This document shows, one piece after another, positions 1-8,670 of a stretch of 64,000 nucleotides of DNA (the first letter of the stretch is position 1; each line of letters begins with the position of its first letter). Below the pieces are notes generated by a model that searched no databases, was not told the origin of the DNA, and saw only the letters and a program-made list of their open reading frames with translations. Source of the stretch: Tissierellia bacterium (GTDB lineage: Bacteria; Bacillota; Clostridia; Tissierellales; Peptoniphilaceae); assembly GCA_012728295.1 (NCBI GenBank), contig JAAYFJ010000080.1:30603-94602 (forward strand), given 5' to 3'. The translations under genes were made by a program, and so were the position numbers.

Positions 1-255
1 GCAAAAGAGCAAAAACTTGGAATTTGGTCTAAAGAACAAGAAGCGAATCTAGTTCCTGTTTCCGATGACGTTCAACACGATCCTACTGGACAAAATAGAA
101 TAAAAGGTAATATTAGTAACAGTGGAGAAAAAATATATCACGAGTACGGACAACGTGATTACTATAAGACTATTATCACTGAAAGCAAAGGAGAAAGATG
201 ATTTAATTCTCGTGAAGAAGCTGAGGCTGCCGGCTGGAGAAGAGCTAAAAGATAA
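1..255 (+). pseudogene. C-terminal sunset-domain fragment with in-frame TGA
   Basis: The 5' part lies outside the window. Reading frame 1 gives a tail of the form NRIKGNI-SGEKIYHEYGQRDYY-SKGER, a TGA stop at 199-201, then FNSREEAEAAGWRRAKR and a TAA at 253-255. This is the sunset-type domain often found at the C-terminus of thermonuclease-like or small exported proteins in Firmicutes, where the consensus is GERWF. The TGA therefore replaces the conserved Trp (TGG to TGA), and the domain continues in frame after it. The protein would lose its last 17 residues. The identity of the N-terminal part cannot be judged. The family assignment is from memory of the motif; the in-frame stop is directly visible. 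Confidence 0.6.
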
Positions 256-324
256 ATAGGTTTACTATAAGTAGTAATGCTAATATATATGTCCTTTTAT
301 AGTATACGGTTTATGCTACATGAA

Positions 325-360
325 AACACATCTCTCAAATCTGATTTTGAGGGATGTGTT
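325..360. terminator. Hairpin downstream of the sunset-domain fragment
   Basis: AACACATCTCTCAAA (325-339) pairs with TTTGAGGGATGTGTT (346-360), a 15-bp stem with one G-U pair and a 6-nt loop. No long T-run follows, so it is a weak terminator or only an inverted repeat. The rest of 256-507 holds no gene I can support. Confidence 0.45.
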
Positions 361-507
361 CATTTATGTACAATTGTTCCCTTGGGAAGAACTAAGCATG
401 ATATGAGCTTTTATTCTAAAAATACTGCTATTATGATGATTTTTGATAGATTATTATATATTTTCCGTAGTACTATATAGAACGATTGTTACTGAAAGGA
501 GGTAATT

Positions 508-1056
508 ATGCATTCCGAACAAGAATTACTATGGGTTAAAAGGTTAAAGAGCAAAGACGAACAAGCATTGTGTGAAATAATAAAAGCCTACGGCCCTTGG
601 GTTCAATCTATTATCCGAAAAAAATTAATATATCTCCCTGAGGAACAAGATGAATGCTTAAACGACACCTTTCTTAAGGTGTGGGAGAACATTGATAGCT
701 ACGACCCTTTAAAAGGTAGCTTAAAAAAATGGATAGGAGCCATAGCAGTCTACAGGAGCATAGATATATTCAGGAAAATTGCTGATTCACTTGAAGAACT
801 GCCATTAATGAGCGAAGAATGCTCCACAGATTATGAACCAGAAGCATTGATTATTAGAAAAGAATTCGAAGAGCAGCTAATATCCTTGCTTAATTGCCTT
901 AAGGAAGAGGATAGATCTATTTTCATCCAATTGTTTTTTAATGGTAAGTCTTATGATGAAGTAGCTGCTGAAATGGGACTAGATAAAGACTATCTATATA
1001 ATCGAGTTTCTAGAGGTAGAAAAACTCTATTAAATGCAAAGGAGGAACTACTTTGA
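508..1056 (+). CDS. ECF-type RNA polymerase sigma factor
   Basis: A 182-residue sigma-70 family protein of ECF size. Region 2 spans about residues 25-95, with the typical DECLNDTFLKVWENIDSYDP core and KKWIGAIAVYRSIDIFR DNA-melting/-10 segment. Region 4 is at about 125-180, with SYDEVAAEMGLDKDYLYNRVSRGRKTL forming the -35-recognition helix-turn-helix. The start is set by a strong AAAGGAGG box at 495-502. The last codons overlap the start of the next gene (TTGA), so the two are translationally coupled. ECF factors paired with a membrane anti-sigma respond to envelope stress; the inducing signal cannot be read from sequence. Confidence 0.9.
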   Translation: MHSEQELLWVKRLKSKDEQALCEIIKAYGPWVQSIIRKKLIYLPEEQDECLNDTFLKVWENIDSYDPLKGSLKKWIGAIAVYRSIDIFRKIADSLEELPLMSEECSTDYEPEALIIRKEFEEQLISLLNCLKEEDRSIFIQLFFNGKSYDEVAAEMGLDKDYLYNRVSRGRKTLLNAKEELL

Positions 1057-2117
1057 AAAACAAAAACGTGTATGAGTTACTAAACGATATGGAGCTACAA
1101 GAACATGAGGTTGACGTTGAATTTAGTGAACACGAAGTAAAAAAAATAATGGATTATGTCAGTCCAAAGATTTCCAGAAAAAAAAGAACCTTTTGGATTC
1201 CTAAAGTAGCCGTAGCAGCAGTATTAATTATTAGTTTTATGATATCTTCACCTGGACAAAGAATTTACGCCTCTGTGAAAAAAACATATGATGGAATAGT
1301 ATCTTCCATGGTTGAAGGATCGCCCAATCCCGATAAAATGAAAGAAGTTATAATAACACCTGATTTACAGGTTGAAGACCAAGGTGTCATTATCAGCCTT
1401 GAAGAAGTGTTGTTAGATGAGAACACTCTTCACGTTACTGCAATAATGGAATTGCAAGACCCAAAAAAATATAGAGAATTTAGACAAGGTAGAATAATTT
1501 CAATCTCCCCTGTACTAGATGACATAAGAATGGATGGCGAAAGCATCTTCAAGGGTGTTTCAGGACGTGCATGGAGTGTATCAAACTATATTTCTCAGTT
1601 GTCCTTTGATATAGTTCTTAATGATTCAATCAATAACAACAGCGACATTGAGCTATTATTTAATCGAATCGACCTTAGTCAGCACCCAAATTTCAACATC
1701 CCTCCTAGAACCATTGAGGGCAATTGGAAGTTTACACTAAAAGGCAAAGATATTATCAAAGACTTGCATACCAAAGTATATGCTATCGACCGACAAATTG
1801 GCATCATTGACGATAAACCTATCTTTGCTGACTACATTAGATATAATGATTTTAGAGTACAATTATTCTTGAAAAGGGATAGGAACGATTATAGCAGAAC
1901 CTTCCCTTCTAATGTTCTTATTGAAGATAACCAACAAAGAAAGTATTATTTCTCCACCATTGCAGATGACATGACTACGACTACTTTAGTGTATTATGGA
2001 GATGGAATTGAAGAGCTTCTCAAACAAAAAGAATGGAAAATACAAATGTATGAACAGGAAAAAGTTCCTGAAGAAAAGATATCCGGAGATCCAGTCAAAA
2101 TTATTTTTGACAAATAA
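1053..2117 (+). CDS. Membrane anti-sigma-like protein (DUF4179 type)
   Basis: A 354-residue protein starting at TTG 1053, which overlaps the sigma-factor stop. AAAGGAGG at 1038-1045 is 7 nt upstream and decides the unusual start. A charged cytoplasmic segment (about 1-48) is followed by one transmembrane helix (VAVAAVLIISFMI, about 52-64) and a long extracellular beta-rich region. This architecture, and its place behind an ECF sigma gene, match DUF4179 proteins that act as anti-sigma or co-regulators. It probably holds the sigma factor at the membrane until an envelope signal arrives. Function is inferred from family and context, not from a catalytic motif. Confidence 0.8.
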   Translation: MKNKNVYELLNDMELQEHEVDVEFSEHEVKKIMDYVSPKISRKKRTFWIPKVAVAAVLIISFMISSPGQRIYASVKKTYDGIVSSMVEGSPNPDKMKEVIITPDLQVEDQGVIISLEEVLLDENTLHVTAIMELQDPKKYREFRQGRIISISPVLDDIRMDGESIFKGVSGRAWSVSNYISQLSFDIVLNDSINNNSDIELLFNRIDLSQHPNFNIPPRTIEGNWKFTLKGKDIIKDLHTKVYAIDRQIGIIDDKPIFADYIRYNDFRVQLFLKRDRNDYSRTFPSNVLIEDNQQRKYYFSTIADDMTTTTLVYYGDGIEELLKQKEWKIQMYEQEKVPEEKISGDPVKIIFDK

Positions 2118-2137
2118 AATATACACTTGCAAACATT

Positions 2138-2189
2138 AACCACGATTGAAAGTCATATTTAATATATGGTTTTCAATCGTGGTTTTTTT
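2138..2189 (+). terminator. Rho-independent terminator of the sigma/anti-sigma operon
   Basis: AACCACGATTGAAA (2138-2151) pairs with TTTCAATCGTGGTT (2171-2184), followed by a T-run to 2189. It closes the two-gene unit 21 nt after the stop. Confidence 0.9.
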
Positions 2190-2236
2190 ATTAATAACTA
2201 CTCACTAATGCTAAGCAACCTGGTTATAAAAGTAGT

Positions 2237-2329
2237 TTCGATTTTTTACGAATTATGGTTTGACATTTTTCGAATCTCATGACAAGCTGTGTTCAACATA
2301 TTTCGAATTGTAAACTATTTTTTTCGAAT
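2237..2329 (+). promoter_or_regulatory. Five phased TTCGAA-like boxes before the exporter operon
   Basis: TTCGA/TTCGAAT-type boxes have their central CG at 2239, 2249, 2271, 2304 and 2325. The spacings are 10, 22, 33 and 21 bp, close to whole helical turns, so all boxes face the same side of the DNA. Three copies read TTTCGAAT exactly, and TTCGAA is its own reverse complement. The last copy ends just before the ribosome-binding site of the regulator gene. This looks like an operator array for the ArsR-type regulator encoded next; protein identity and promoter position are inference. A TTGACA at 2260-2265 has no clear -10. Confidence 0.55.
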
Positions 2330-2342
2330 CAAGGAGGAGAAT

Positions 2343-3500
2343 ATGAAAATAAACCTTATTAAAAAGCCAAATTATTTGCACGAAGCCATATCTTTAATTA
2401 TACAAGTTATGCAATTACAAGATGCCGATGATATTGAAAAAATTCACATTAGCGATAATCCTGAAAGATATCCAGTTCCTATGGAAGATATGGACACTCG
2501 CTACGCAGATTTAATCACATATCGTAAAAACATGCTAAAAAAAGCATATCCCATTATGAAAGACAATATTCCTTTGAAAATCAGTACATCTTATGTAGAT
2601 GAGTCAGCGTCCAATATGACTTATATTAATACATTATTCTATATGTTGGAAGTTTCCGATGCCAAGGATATTTCTGAGGAGGAGCTGTTAATAGCACACC
2701 TTAATTCTTTACTAACCTATTATTATAACAAGGCTGGCACTGCTAATATCTGTGATGAAAACTACTTTCAGAGTTTTAATAATTCTAACTGGAAAACCGG
2801 TGATGTAAATATTAACACAGATGATATGCTCCAACTGATTTCAGAATTAAATTTTCCTGAAAGTTTAAAGTGGTTTGCACTGGAACAAATTACCAATGAA
2901 GATTGTAGGGTTTCATTTATTGCTACGCTAATTACTGCTCAGGAAATAGTAGAGAAACATTTCTATTTAGTGGAGGAGCGATATAGTAAAGCCGTTAAAT
3001 ACTTGGAAAACCCAGCCATTCAAATGGAAACTTTGGAAAAAACTTTAGGTATGTTCATTGAAAATATAAAGGAAATAGTGCCGTTACTTAGTTTAGAAAT
3101 ATCTGTGCTCTCTTACAATGCAGCGGGGTTAAAAACATATAAATACCAGCATTTGAAAGATACTGTCTTTCTCGGGATTATCATTGAAGAATTAATGGAC
3201 TTAACTGGACATTATGATATCAGCGATGAGCGAATAGTTGATATGTGTAAAGCATTGGGAGACACATTGAGGTATGAAATAATAAACTTGTTGACGCAGC
3301 GTCCATATTTCGCAAAGGAACTGGCGGAATTATTGGGAGTTGCCCCGTCTACTTTATCTCACCATTTATCTATATTGGTAAACAACGGTTTCTTGCATAT
3401 GGATCTATCTGATAGAAAGGTATATTACAAGACCAATAAAGAAGCTCTCACAAAGCTGGCCAATTATTTTCAAACTAAAGCAAATAGCGTAAAGGAGTAA
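2343..3500 (+). CDS. Large transcriptional regulator with C-terminal ArsR-type HTH
   Basis: A 385-residue protein. The start is ATG 2343, behind AAGGAGGAG at 2331-2339; an in-frame GTG at 2289 lacks a ribosome-binding site and lies inside the repeat array. The last 75 residues are a winged helix of ArsR type: CKALGDTLRYEIINLL, then the recognition segment ELAELLGVAPSTLSHHLSIL and the wing GFLHMDLSDRKVYYK. The first 300 residues are helical and unrecognised; no metal-binding ELCVCD-type motif is visible. It is 3 nt upstream of two ABC exporter genes and probably controls them by sensing a compound through the N-terminal domain. Ligand unknown. Confidence 0.85.
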   Translation: MKINLIKKPNYLHEAISLIIQVMQLQDADDIEKIHISDNPERYPVPMEDMDTRYADLITYRKNMLKKAYPIMKDNIPLKISTSYVDESASNMTYINTLFYMLEVSDAKDISEEELLIAHLNSLLTYYYNKAGTANICDENYFQSFNNSNWKTGDVNINTDDMLQLISELNFPESLKWFALEQITNEDCRVSFIATLITAQEIVEKHFYLVEERYSKAVKYLENPAIQMETLEKTLGMFIENIKEIVPLLSLEISVLSYNAAGLKTYKYQHLKDTVFLGIIIEELMDLTGHYDISDERIVDMCKALGDTLRYEIINLLTQRPYFAKELAELLGVAPSTLSHHLSILVNNGFLHMDLSDRKVYYKTNKEALTKLANYFQTKANSVKE

Positions 3501-3503
3501 AAC

Positions 3504-5375
3504 ATGGAAACTAGAAGAAATCTCGTATACGAACTACGTGACCCAGAATTTAGAGAAAAATATCTCCATCCTAGGAGGAGAGGCTTTAGAGATTTATTCA
3601 AAAACATGGCACATCCAATATTATCAAATTCCAGTGTTGTCTTTTCATATTTGCTTTACGGAATATCTATGGGAATTACTACAATTTCCAGTGCTTATAT
3701 TGTAGAGATAATTGCTAAGATTATTGGCTCTATAATAAATAGAAGTGAAGTCACCGATATTAGCGCTTCCAAACATTTATTCCTAGTAGTTTTTATATAT
3801 GTGCTAGTGTATTTTATATCTAGTTCCATTGGCGCTTACACTAAGAACAAAATTTTTCCATATTTTTTTCATTTGAGAAATGGTGAATTTTTAAAGGTTT
3901 TTCAGAAGTTTTCTTCTATGGAAATGGGCCTTTTCGAAGATGCCCAGTTTATTAGCTCCATCGGAAATTGGGGACGTGCACTACAGAGTAATGCCAATGG
4001 ATTTCAAGGTATATTGGAGCGATCTCTAGACATTTTGGGACACTTATTCTCTGCTCTGTCCATAGGTGTTGTGCTATTATTTGTAGATTATAGAATAATA
4101 GTTGTAGCTTTGATTGCTATTTTCCTTAGTATGCAATTGGAAAGTCGTTTTACTATGTATCAACGTACTAAGATTAATGAAGAAAGGGCAATAAATCGGC
4201 GTCTATATAGAATGTCAGAAATCAGCTCTGATTTTAAGTACGGCAAAGATGTACGGGTCTATAAAATGGAAAGTGCATTTGGAAATATATATAATAAGCT
4301 TCTGTCAGAATATGATGACTTTCTTCAATCTATGCGCAATAAGAGGTTTCAACTTTCAATCCCCGTAGCGTTGGCGTCCACCATCACTTTCATTTTTGGA
4401 GTATATTTTTTAGGTAATGCTTATATGATAGGGTCAATTCCCACGCCTAGGTTTTTAATGTTGATGACAGCGCTGATATTATTCATTAACTCCATTACAA
4501 GTTTAGCCAGTGGCTTATCTTTTATTAATGCAGAATCCATATATTTACACGACTACTATGACCTATTGGATGCAGAACTAGAACCAAGTGGGGGTGGATC
4601 TTTTCCAAATAGCATAAGCTATGATATCGAATTTGAAAACGTTTGGTTTAAATATCCAGGCTCCGAAAATTGGGTGTTAAAAAACATAAACTTTAGGATT
4701 GAGGATAGTATGAGCATGGCATTAGTAGGAATCAATGGGGCTGGTAAAACTTCGTTAATTAAGCTCCTTACTGGCTTATATCAACCTAATAAAGGCCGAA
4801 TACTAATTGGAGGAGTAGACATTAGATATATTTCTCAAAGAGATTTGTCTAAAATATTTGGTACAGTTTTTCAAGACATTAATCCAATGGCTCTAACCGT
4901 TGCAGAAAATGTTGCAGTATCTGTAGGCAATATTGACAGGGAAAGGGTCAGAAATGTATTAATACAAGTGGGTTTAATGGAAAAAATAGACAGTTTTCCC
5001 CTTGGAATCGATACTCCACTTCTGCGAGTAATAGAGGATGATGGTATTATTTTATCCGGTGGAGAAAACCAAAAACTTATGATTGCCAGGGCTCTCTATA
5101 AAAAGGATGCAAAAATATTAATAATGGACGAACCTACAGCAGCTTTAGATGCTCTTGCTGAGGAATCTATATATAAATCTTTCCATGAAATCTTAAAAGG
5201 CAGAACTGCAATTTTCATTTCTCACAGACTTGCTTCCACAAGATTTTGCGATAAAATTTCCCTATTAGATGGCGGATGTATATCGGAGGAAGGAACTCAT
5301 GAGCAGTTGTTAGAAAACAAATCAAATTATTACGAAATGTACGAAGTCCAAGCTAGTTATTATAAAGGTGATTGA
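3504..5375 (+). CDS. ABC exporter half-transporter 1 (permease + ATPase)
   Basis: 623 residues. An N-terminal six-helix transmembrane domain (about 40-345) is fused to a nucleotide-binding domain (about 370-620). Walker A is GINGAGKTS, the Q-loop is TVFQD, the signature is LSGGE, Walker B/D-loop is LIMDEPTAALD with the catalytic Glu, and the H-loop is FISHR. All catalytic parts are present. It starts 3 nt after the regulator and runs into the second half-transporter, so the two probably form a heterodimer like BmrCD-type multidrug or peptide exporters. The substrate cannot be told from sequence. Confidence 0.9.
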   Translation: METRRNLVYELRDPEFREKYLHPRRRGFRDLFKNMAHPILSNSSVVFSYLLYGISMGITTISSAYIVEIIAKIIGSIINRSEVTDISASKHLFLVVFIYVLVYFISSSIGAYTKNKIFPYFFHLRNGEFLKVFQKFSSMEMGLFEDAQFISSIGNWGRALQSNANGFQGILERSLDILGHLFSALSIGVVLLFVDYRIIVVALIAIFLSMQLESRFTMYQRTKINEERAINRRLYRMSEISSDFKYGKDVRVYKMESAFGNIYNKLLSEYDDFLQSMRNKRFQLSIPVALASTITFIFGVYFLGNAYMIGSIPTPRFLMLMTALILFINSITSLASGLSFINAESIYLHDYYDLLDAELEPSGGGSFPNSISYDIEFENVWFKYPGSENWVLKNINFRIEDSMSMALVGINGAGKTSLIKLLTGLYQPNKGRILIGGVDIRYISQRDLSKIFGTVFQDINPMALTVAENVAVSVGNIDRERVRNVLIQVGLMEKIDSFPLGIDTPLLRVIEDDGIILSGGENQKLMIARALYKKDAKILIMDEPTAALDALAEESIYKSFHEILKGRTAIFISHRLASTRFCDKISLLDGGCISEEGTHEQLLENKSNYYEMYEVQASYYKGD

Positions 5376-5376
5376 T

Positions 5377-7176
5377 ATGACTAAAGAAAACAAATCTACT
5401 ATTAAGTTAATCCTATATTATATGTCCATTACTGCAAAATTAGAGCCTAGAATTTATCTAAGCTTCCTGATAACTACCATATCTACATCAGCATTTTCCA
5501 TAGCTTTAGTATACCTTCCAAAGATAGTTATCGATGGCATAGTTTCTGATTGGAATCGTGAAGTGTTTATAACTACAGTGCTTAAATGGGGAATAATAAT
5601 TATATTGCTTAGGCTCCTAAGTGAACTCTCTCTTAGGCAATTTGAAAAAGACAGACTAATGGTCAACCAAAAGATAAATTCCCATATGTCTAATAAAGTA
5701 TTAGCTCTCAAGTATCAACTGCTGGAAGATCCTGAGGTTTTAGACTTAAAGAACAGGGCTTCTTACCCAATAAACAATCTATTGCTTCTACAGCTATTAG
5801 AACAGTCCAAAAACACATTTATTCATGGTTTACAGTTAATAGGTCTTAGTGCCATACTCTATTCGTTTAGCCCGTGGATACTGCTTTTTCTTATAATCAT
5901 GTGCCTTGTTGGTGGATATTTCTTAGAAAAATCAAGTAAAATTCAGGAGCAATTTATTAAAGATATTATGCCCATAAACCGTAGGTACAATTATTATTTA
6001 AATGCATTGGTAGATGAGGAATTCCAAAAAGAATTCAGATTATATTCATTGGATAATGTCGTAAAGGATAAACTACAAGTCTTAATGGATGTAACTTTAG
6101 ATAGAATACATGAAGTACATGCCGATACTAGAAATGTCCAAATTAAAAACTTTTTGATAATTTCAGTATCTCGTTTTGTAATATATTCCTATGCCGGACT
6201 TAAAGCAATGGCTTTATGGGGAAAACAGATATCATTAGGTAACTTTGCCGTAGTGATAACAGCTAGTGAGCAATTTACTAAAAGTGTTTCAGAAATTATT
6301 ACCTCTGTCATTGATATAATGAGAACCATTAGATTTTTTCAACCTCTGGCAGAATTTGAAGAGTTAGAGGTATATTCTGACTCTGGTAATACAACAGCTG
6401 CTAATCCCATTGTATGTTTGGAATTTAAAAACGTGACGTTCCGATATCCTAAGACGGATAAGATTATTTTAGACAACATTAGTTTTAAGCTACACAAAGG
6501 TGAAACTTTGGCTTTAGTCGGAAGAAACAACGCTGGTAAATCCACAATCGTAAAACTAATCGCCAGGCTATTTGAACCTAACAGTGGTGAAATTCTATGG
6601 AACGGTATCAATATTAAAGAATTAAATTTAGAATCTTACTTGAAGGAATTAGCATATGTATTCCAAGATTTTCAATTATTCCCTTTGCAGATTTGGGAGA
6701 ATATTTCCTGCCACACCAGCAAAGACAACTCTATTCCCGTTGAAATACAAACAAAAGTTGAAGATACCATTAATCGAGTTGGCTTTTCTGCTAGTGTTAA
6801 CAAGCTTCCTAACGGAATTAGAACACGCCTAAACAAATTCTTATATGAAGATGCTGCCGATTTTTCAGGCGGTGAAAAACAAAAGATTGCAATTGCACGA
6901 GCTATTTTCAAAGATGCTTCATTTGCCATTCTTGATGAACCTACAGCCGCTTTAGATCCTTTAGCAGAAAGTGAAATTTATGGCAACTTTTCAGAATTAG
7001 TTAAAGGCAAAACAGCACTGTTTATTTCTCACAGAATGAGTGCCAGCAGATTCTGTGATCGCATATTGGTTCTAGACAACGGAAAAATCATAGGGAATGG
7101 TCACCATGAGGAATTAGTAAAACATAACGAACTATATAGAAGACTATATGAAGCTCAAGCACAATACTATGTTTAG
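5377..7176 (+). CDS. ABC exporter half-transporter 2 (permease + ATPase)
   Basis: 599 residues from ATG 5377, chosen because AAAGGTG (5364-5370) lies 6 nt upstream; an in-frame GTG at 5368 overlaps that box. A transmembrane domain (about 15-325) precedes the ATPase domain (about 345-598): Walker A GRNNAGKS (Asn where Gly is usual), Q-loop FQDFQ, signature FSGGE, LDEPTAALD and FISHR. It is the partner of the preceding gene, to which it is only moderately similar outside the motifs. Both ATPase sites look competent, unlike many heterodimers with one degenerate site. Confidence 0.9.
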   Translation: MTKENKSTIKLILYYMSITAKLEPRIYLSFLITTISTSAFSIALVYLPKIVIDGIVSDWNREVFITTVLKWGIIIILLRLLSELSLRQFEKDRLMVNQKINSHMSNKVLALKYQLLEDPEVLDLKNRASYPINNLLLLQLLEQSKNTFIHGLQLIGLSAILYSFSPWILLFLIIMCLVGGYFLEKSSKIQEQFIKDIMPINRRYNYYLNALVDEEFQKEFRLYSLDNVVKDKLQVLMDVTLDRIHEVHADTRNVQIKNFLIISVSRFVIYSYAGLKAMALWGKQISLGNFAVVITASEQFTKSVSEIITSVIDIMRTIRFFQPLAEFEELEVYSDSGNTTAANPIVCLEFKNVTFRYPKTDKIILDNISFKLHKGETLALVGRNNAGKSTIVKLIARLFEPNSGEILWNGINIKELNLESYLKELAYVFQDFQLFPLQIWENISCHTSKDNSIPVEIQTKVEDTINRVGFSASVNKLPNGIRTRLNKFLYEDAADFSGGEKQKIAIARAIFKDASFAILDEPTAALDPLAESEIYGNFSELVKGKTALFISHRMSASRFCDRILVLDNGKIIGNGHHEELVKHNELYRRLYEAQAQYYV

Positions 7177-7212
7177 CGTGAATAATATGTTTCTTAAATG
7201 TGTACACAGAAT

Positions 7213-7249
7213 AAAAAGAGGCCTCCATAATAATAGAGTGCCTCTTTTT
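7213..7249. terminator. Bidirectional terminator between convergent genes
   Basis: AAAAAGAGGC (7213-7222) pairs with GCCTCTTTTT (7240-7249). Poly-A on one side and poly-T on the other serve the exporter operon (+) and the RNA methylase (-), whose stop codon it overlaps. Confidence 0.9.
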
Positions 7250-8009
7250 ATATCTTCATTTGCCAACTATATAGAAATATTCCCGTAGCAACTCCTACGT
7301 TTAGCGATTCTGCTCTGCCCCTCATAGGAATTTTCACTTGTTTATCTAATATTTTTGCCACTTCCGGAGAAATACCCTTGGCTTCTGAGCCAAATACTAA
7401 GATAGTTTTTTCTCTAGGTTGCCAATTACCTAAATAAGTGCTCGTATGAACATCAGCTCCTACTATTTCATAGCCTTGTTCCTTTAGTTTCTTTAGTCTT
7501 TCATCACTTGCTTTTAATATCAAAGGGACCCTTAATATTGATGCCATTGTGCTACGCAATACCTTTTCATTGTAGGGGTCAACGCATCCAGAGCTTAGCA
7601 TTATTCCCCCTACTCCAAATGCATCTGCACATCTAATAATGGTACCTAAGTTACCAGGGTCTTGTATCTGATCTAAATATAACCAAATTTTTCCATCAAT
7701 AATATGGATATCTTCCACCATGGAAGCAATCGCCATGATTCCAGGCTTTGTCACCGTCTCTGTAAAAGTTTTGAACAATTCATCTGCCACGACAATTGTG
7801 TTGCTATGTTCAAGATACTGAAAATCATTAACTCTACTTTTGGCAATTATTAGCGTGTCAATTGGATATCCCTCTCTCAACGCCTCTTCAATTACCACAG
7901 GACCTTCCAATAAAAAAGAATTCTCCTGCTGTCTTCCTCTTTTCTCCTTAAGCTTTAATATCTTTTTTATCAATGGATTTTTTGTTGATGTGATTTCGTT
8001 ATACATCAT
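7248..8009 (-). CDS. SpoU/TrmH-family RNA 2'-O-methyltransferase
   Basis: 253 residues with an N-terminal L30e-like substrate-binding domain (about 1-90) and a SPOUT methylase domain (about 100-253). The three knotted-fold motifs are visible: DQIQDPGNLGTIIRCADAFG, LVFGSEAKGISPEV and IPMRGRAESLNVGVATGI. Such enzymes use S-adenosylmethionine to methylate ribose 2'-OH groups in rRNA or tRNA; the exact nucleotide is not predictable. The start overlaps the end of the ktrA-like gene by 11 nt, so it is the last gene of that operon. ATG codons lie at both 8009 and 8006; either may be used. Confidence 0.9.
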   Translation of the reverse strand: MMYNEITSTKNPLIKKILKLKEKRGRQQENSFLLEGPVVIEEALREGYPIDTLIIAKSRVNDFQYLEHSNTIVVADELFKTFTETVTKPGIMAIASMVEDIHIIDGKIWLYLDQIQDPGNLGTIIRCADAFGVGGIMLSSGCVDPYNEKVLRSTMASILRVPLILKASDERLKKLKEQGYEIVGADVHTSTYLGNWQPREKTILVFGSEAKGISPEVAKILDKQVKIPMRGRAESLNVGVATGIFLYSWQMKI

Positions 8010-8661
8010 CTGATATCAAACTTTCCAATTGTTCTAAGCTTTCAGTGGAACCTATTACAACTAAATGATCCCCTTGTTCCATTCTCATATCAGCTTGTGG
8101 GTTGATTATTGTTTCTTCATCCCTTTGTATGGCAACTACGTTTACATTGTATTTGTTTCTTATCTTCACTTCTCCTAATGTCTGTCCGATCCAAGTAGAT
8201 AGCACTTGAATTTCCAGCATGCCATATTCTGTTGATAAACTAATATATTCCAAAATATGGGAGTTTATTAATCTGTGAGCTACTCGCTCCCCCATTTCTC
8301 TCTCAGGGTACACTATCTCATCAGCTCCAACTTTCTTTAATACTGTTCCATGTAAAAGATTTTGTGCTTTTGCTATTACTTTAGGAACACCCTGCTCCTT
8401 AAGTGATATTGTAGCTAATATAGATGATTCCAAGTCGCTCCCCATGCTCACAATTCCCGCATCGAAATTTGCTAACCCTACTGCTCTTAGGCTGTTTTCT
8501 GCTCTTACATCACATTCTATAGCTTCTGTAGTATATTCAGAAATCGCCTGAATTGCATCGTGGCTTTTATCAATGGCCATTACATCATAGCCCATATTAA
8601 ATAGAGTTTGTACAAGGGATGAGCCAAATCGACCAATTCCTATAACTACAAATGATTTCAT
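7999..8661 (-). CDS. ktrA: KtrA/TrkA-type potassium channel regulator (RCK)
   Basis: 220 residues: an RCK_N Rossmann domain with the nucleotide-binding GIGRFGSSLVQTL at the N-terminus, then RCK_C (about 140-220). The protein forms a cytoplasmic ring that binds nucleotides and gates the membrane K+ channel subunit encoded 9 nt upstream. The size matches single-RCK KtrA rather than the double TrkA of enterobacteria. A ribosome-binding site AGGAGG sits just ahead of the ATG at 8661. Its operon partners are ktrB before and the RNA methylase after it. Confidence 0.93.
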   Translation of the reverse strand: MKSFVVIGIGRFGSSLVQTLFNMGYDVMAIDKSHDAIQAISEYTTEAIECDVRAENSLRAVGLANFDAGIVSMGSDLESSILATISLKEQGVPKVIAKAQNLLHGTVLKKVGADEIVYPEREMGERVAHRLINSHILEYISLSTEYGMLEIQVLSTWIGQTLGEVKIRNKYNVNVVAIQRDEETIINPQADMRMEQGDHLVVIGSTESLEQLESLISDDV

Positions 8662-8670
8662 ATATTCCTC

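Noticed and set aside
2289..2342. GTG 2289 as start of the ArsR-type regulator
   Set aside because: No ribosome-binding site; the extra codons encode the TTCGAA boxes, and ATG 2343 has AAGGAGGAG.
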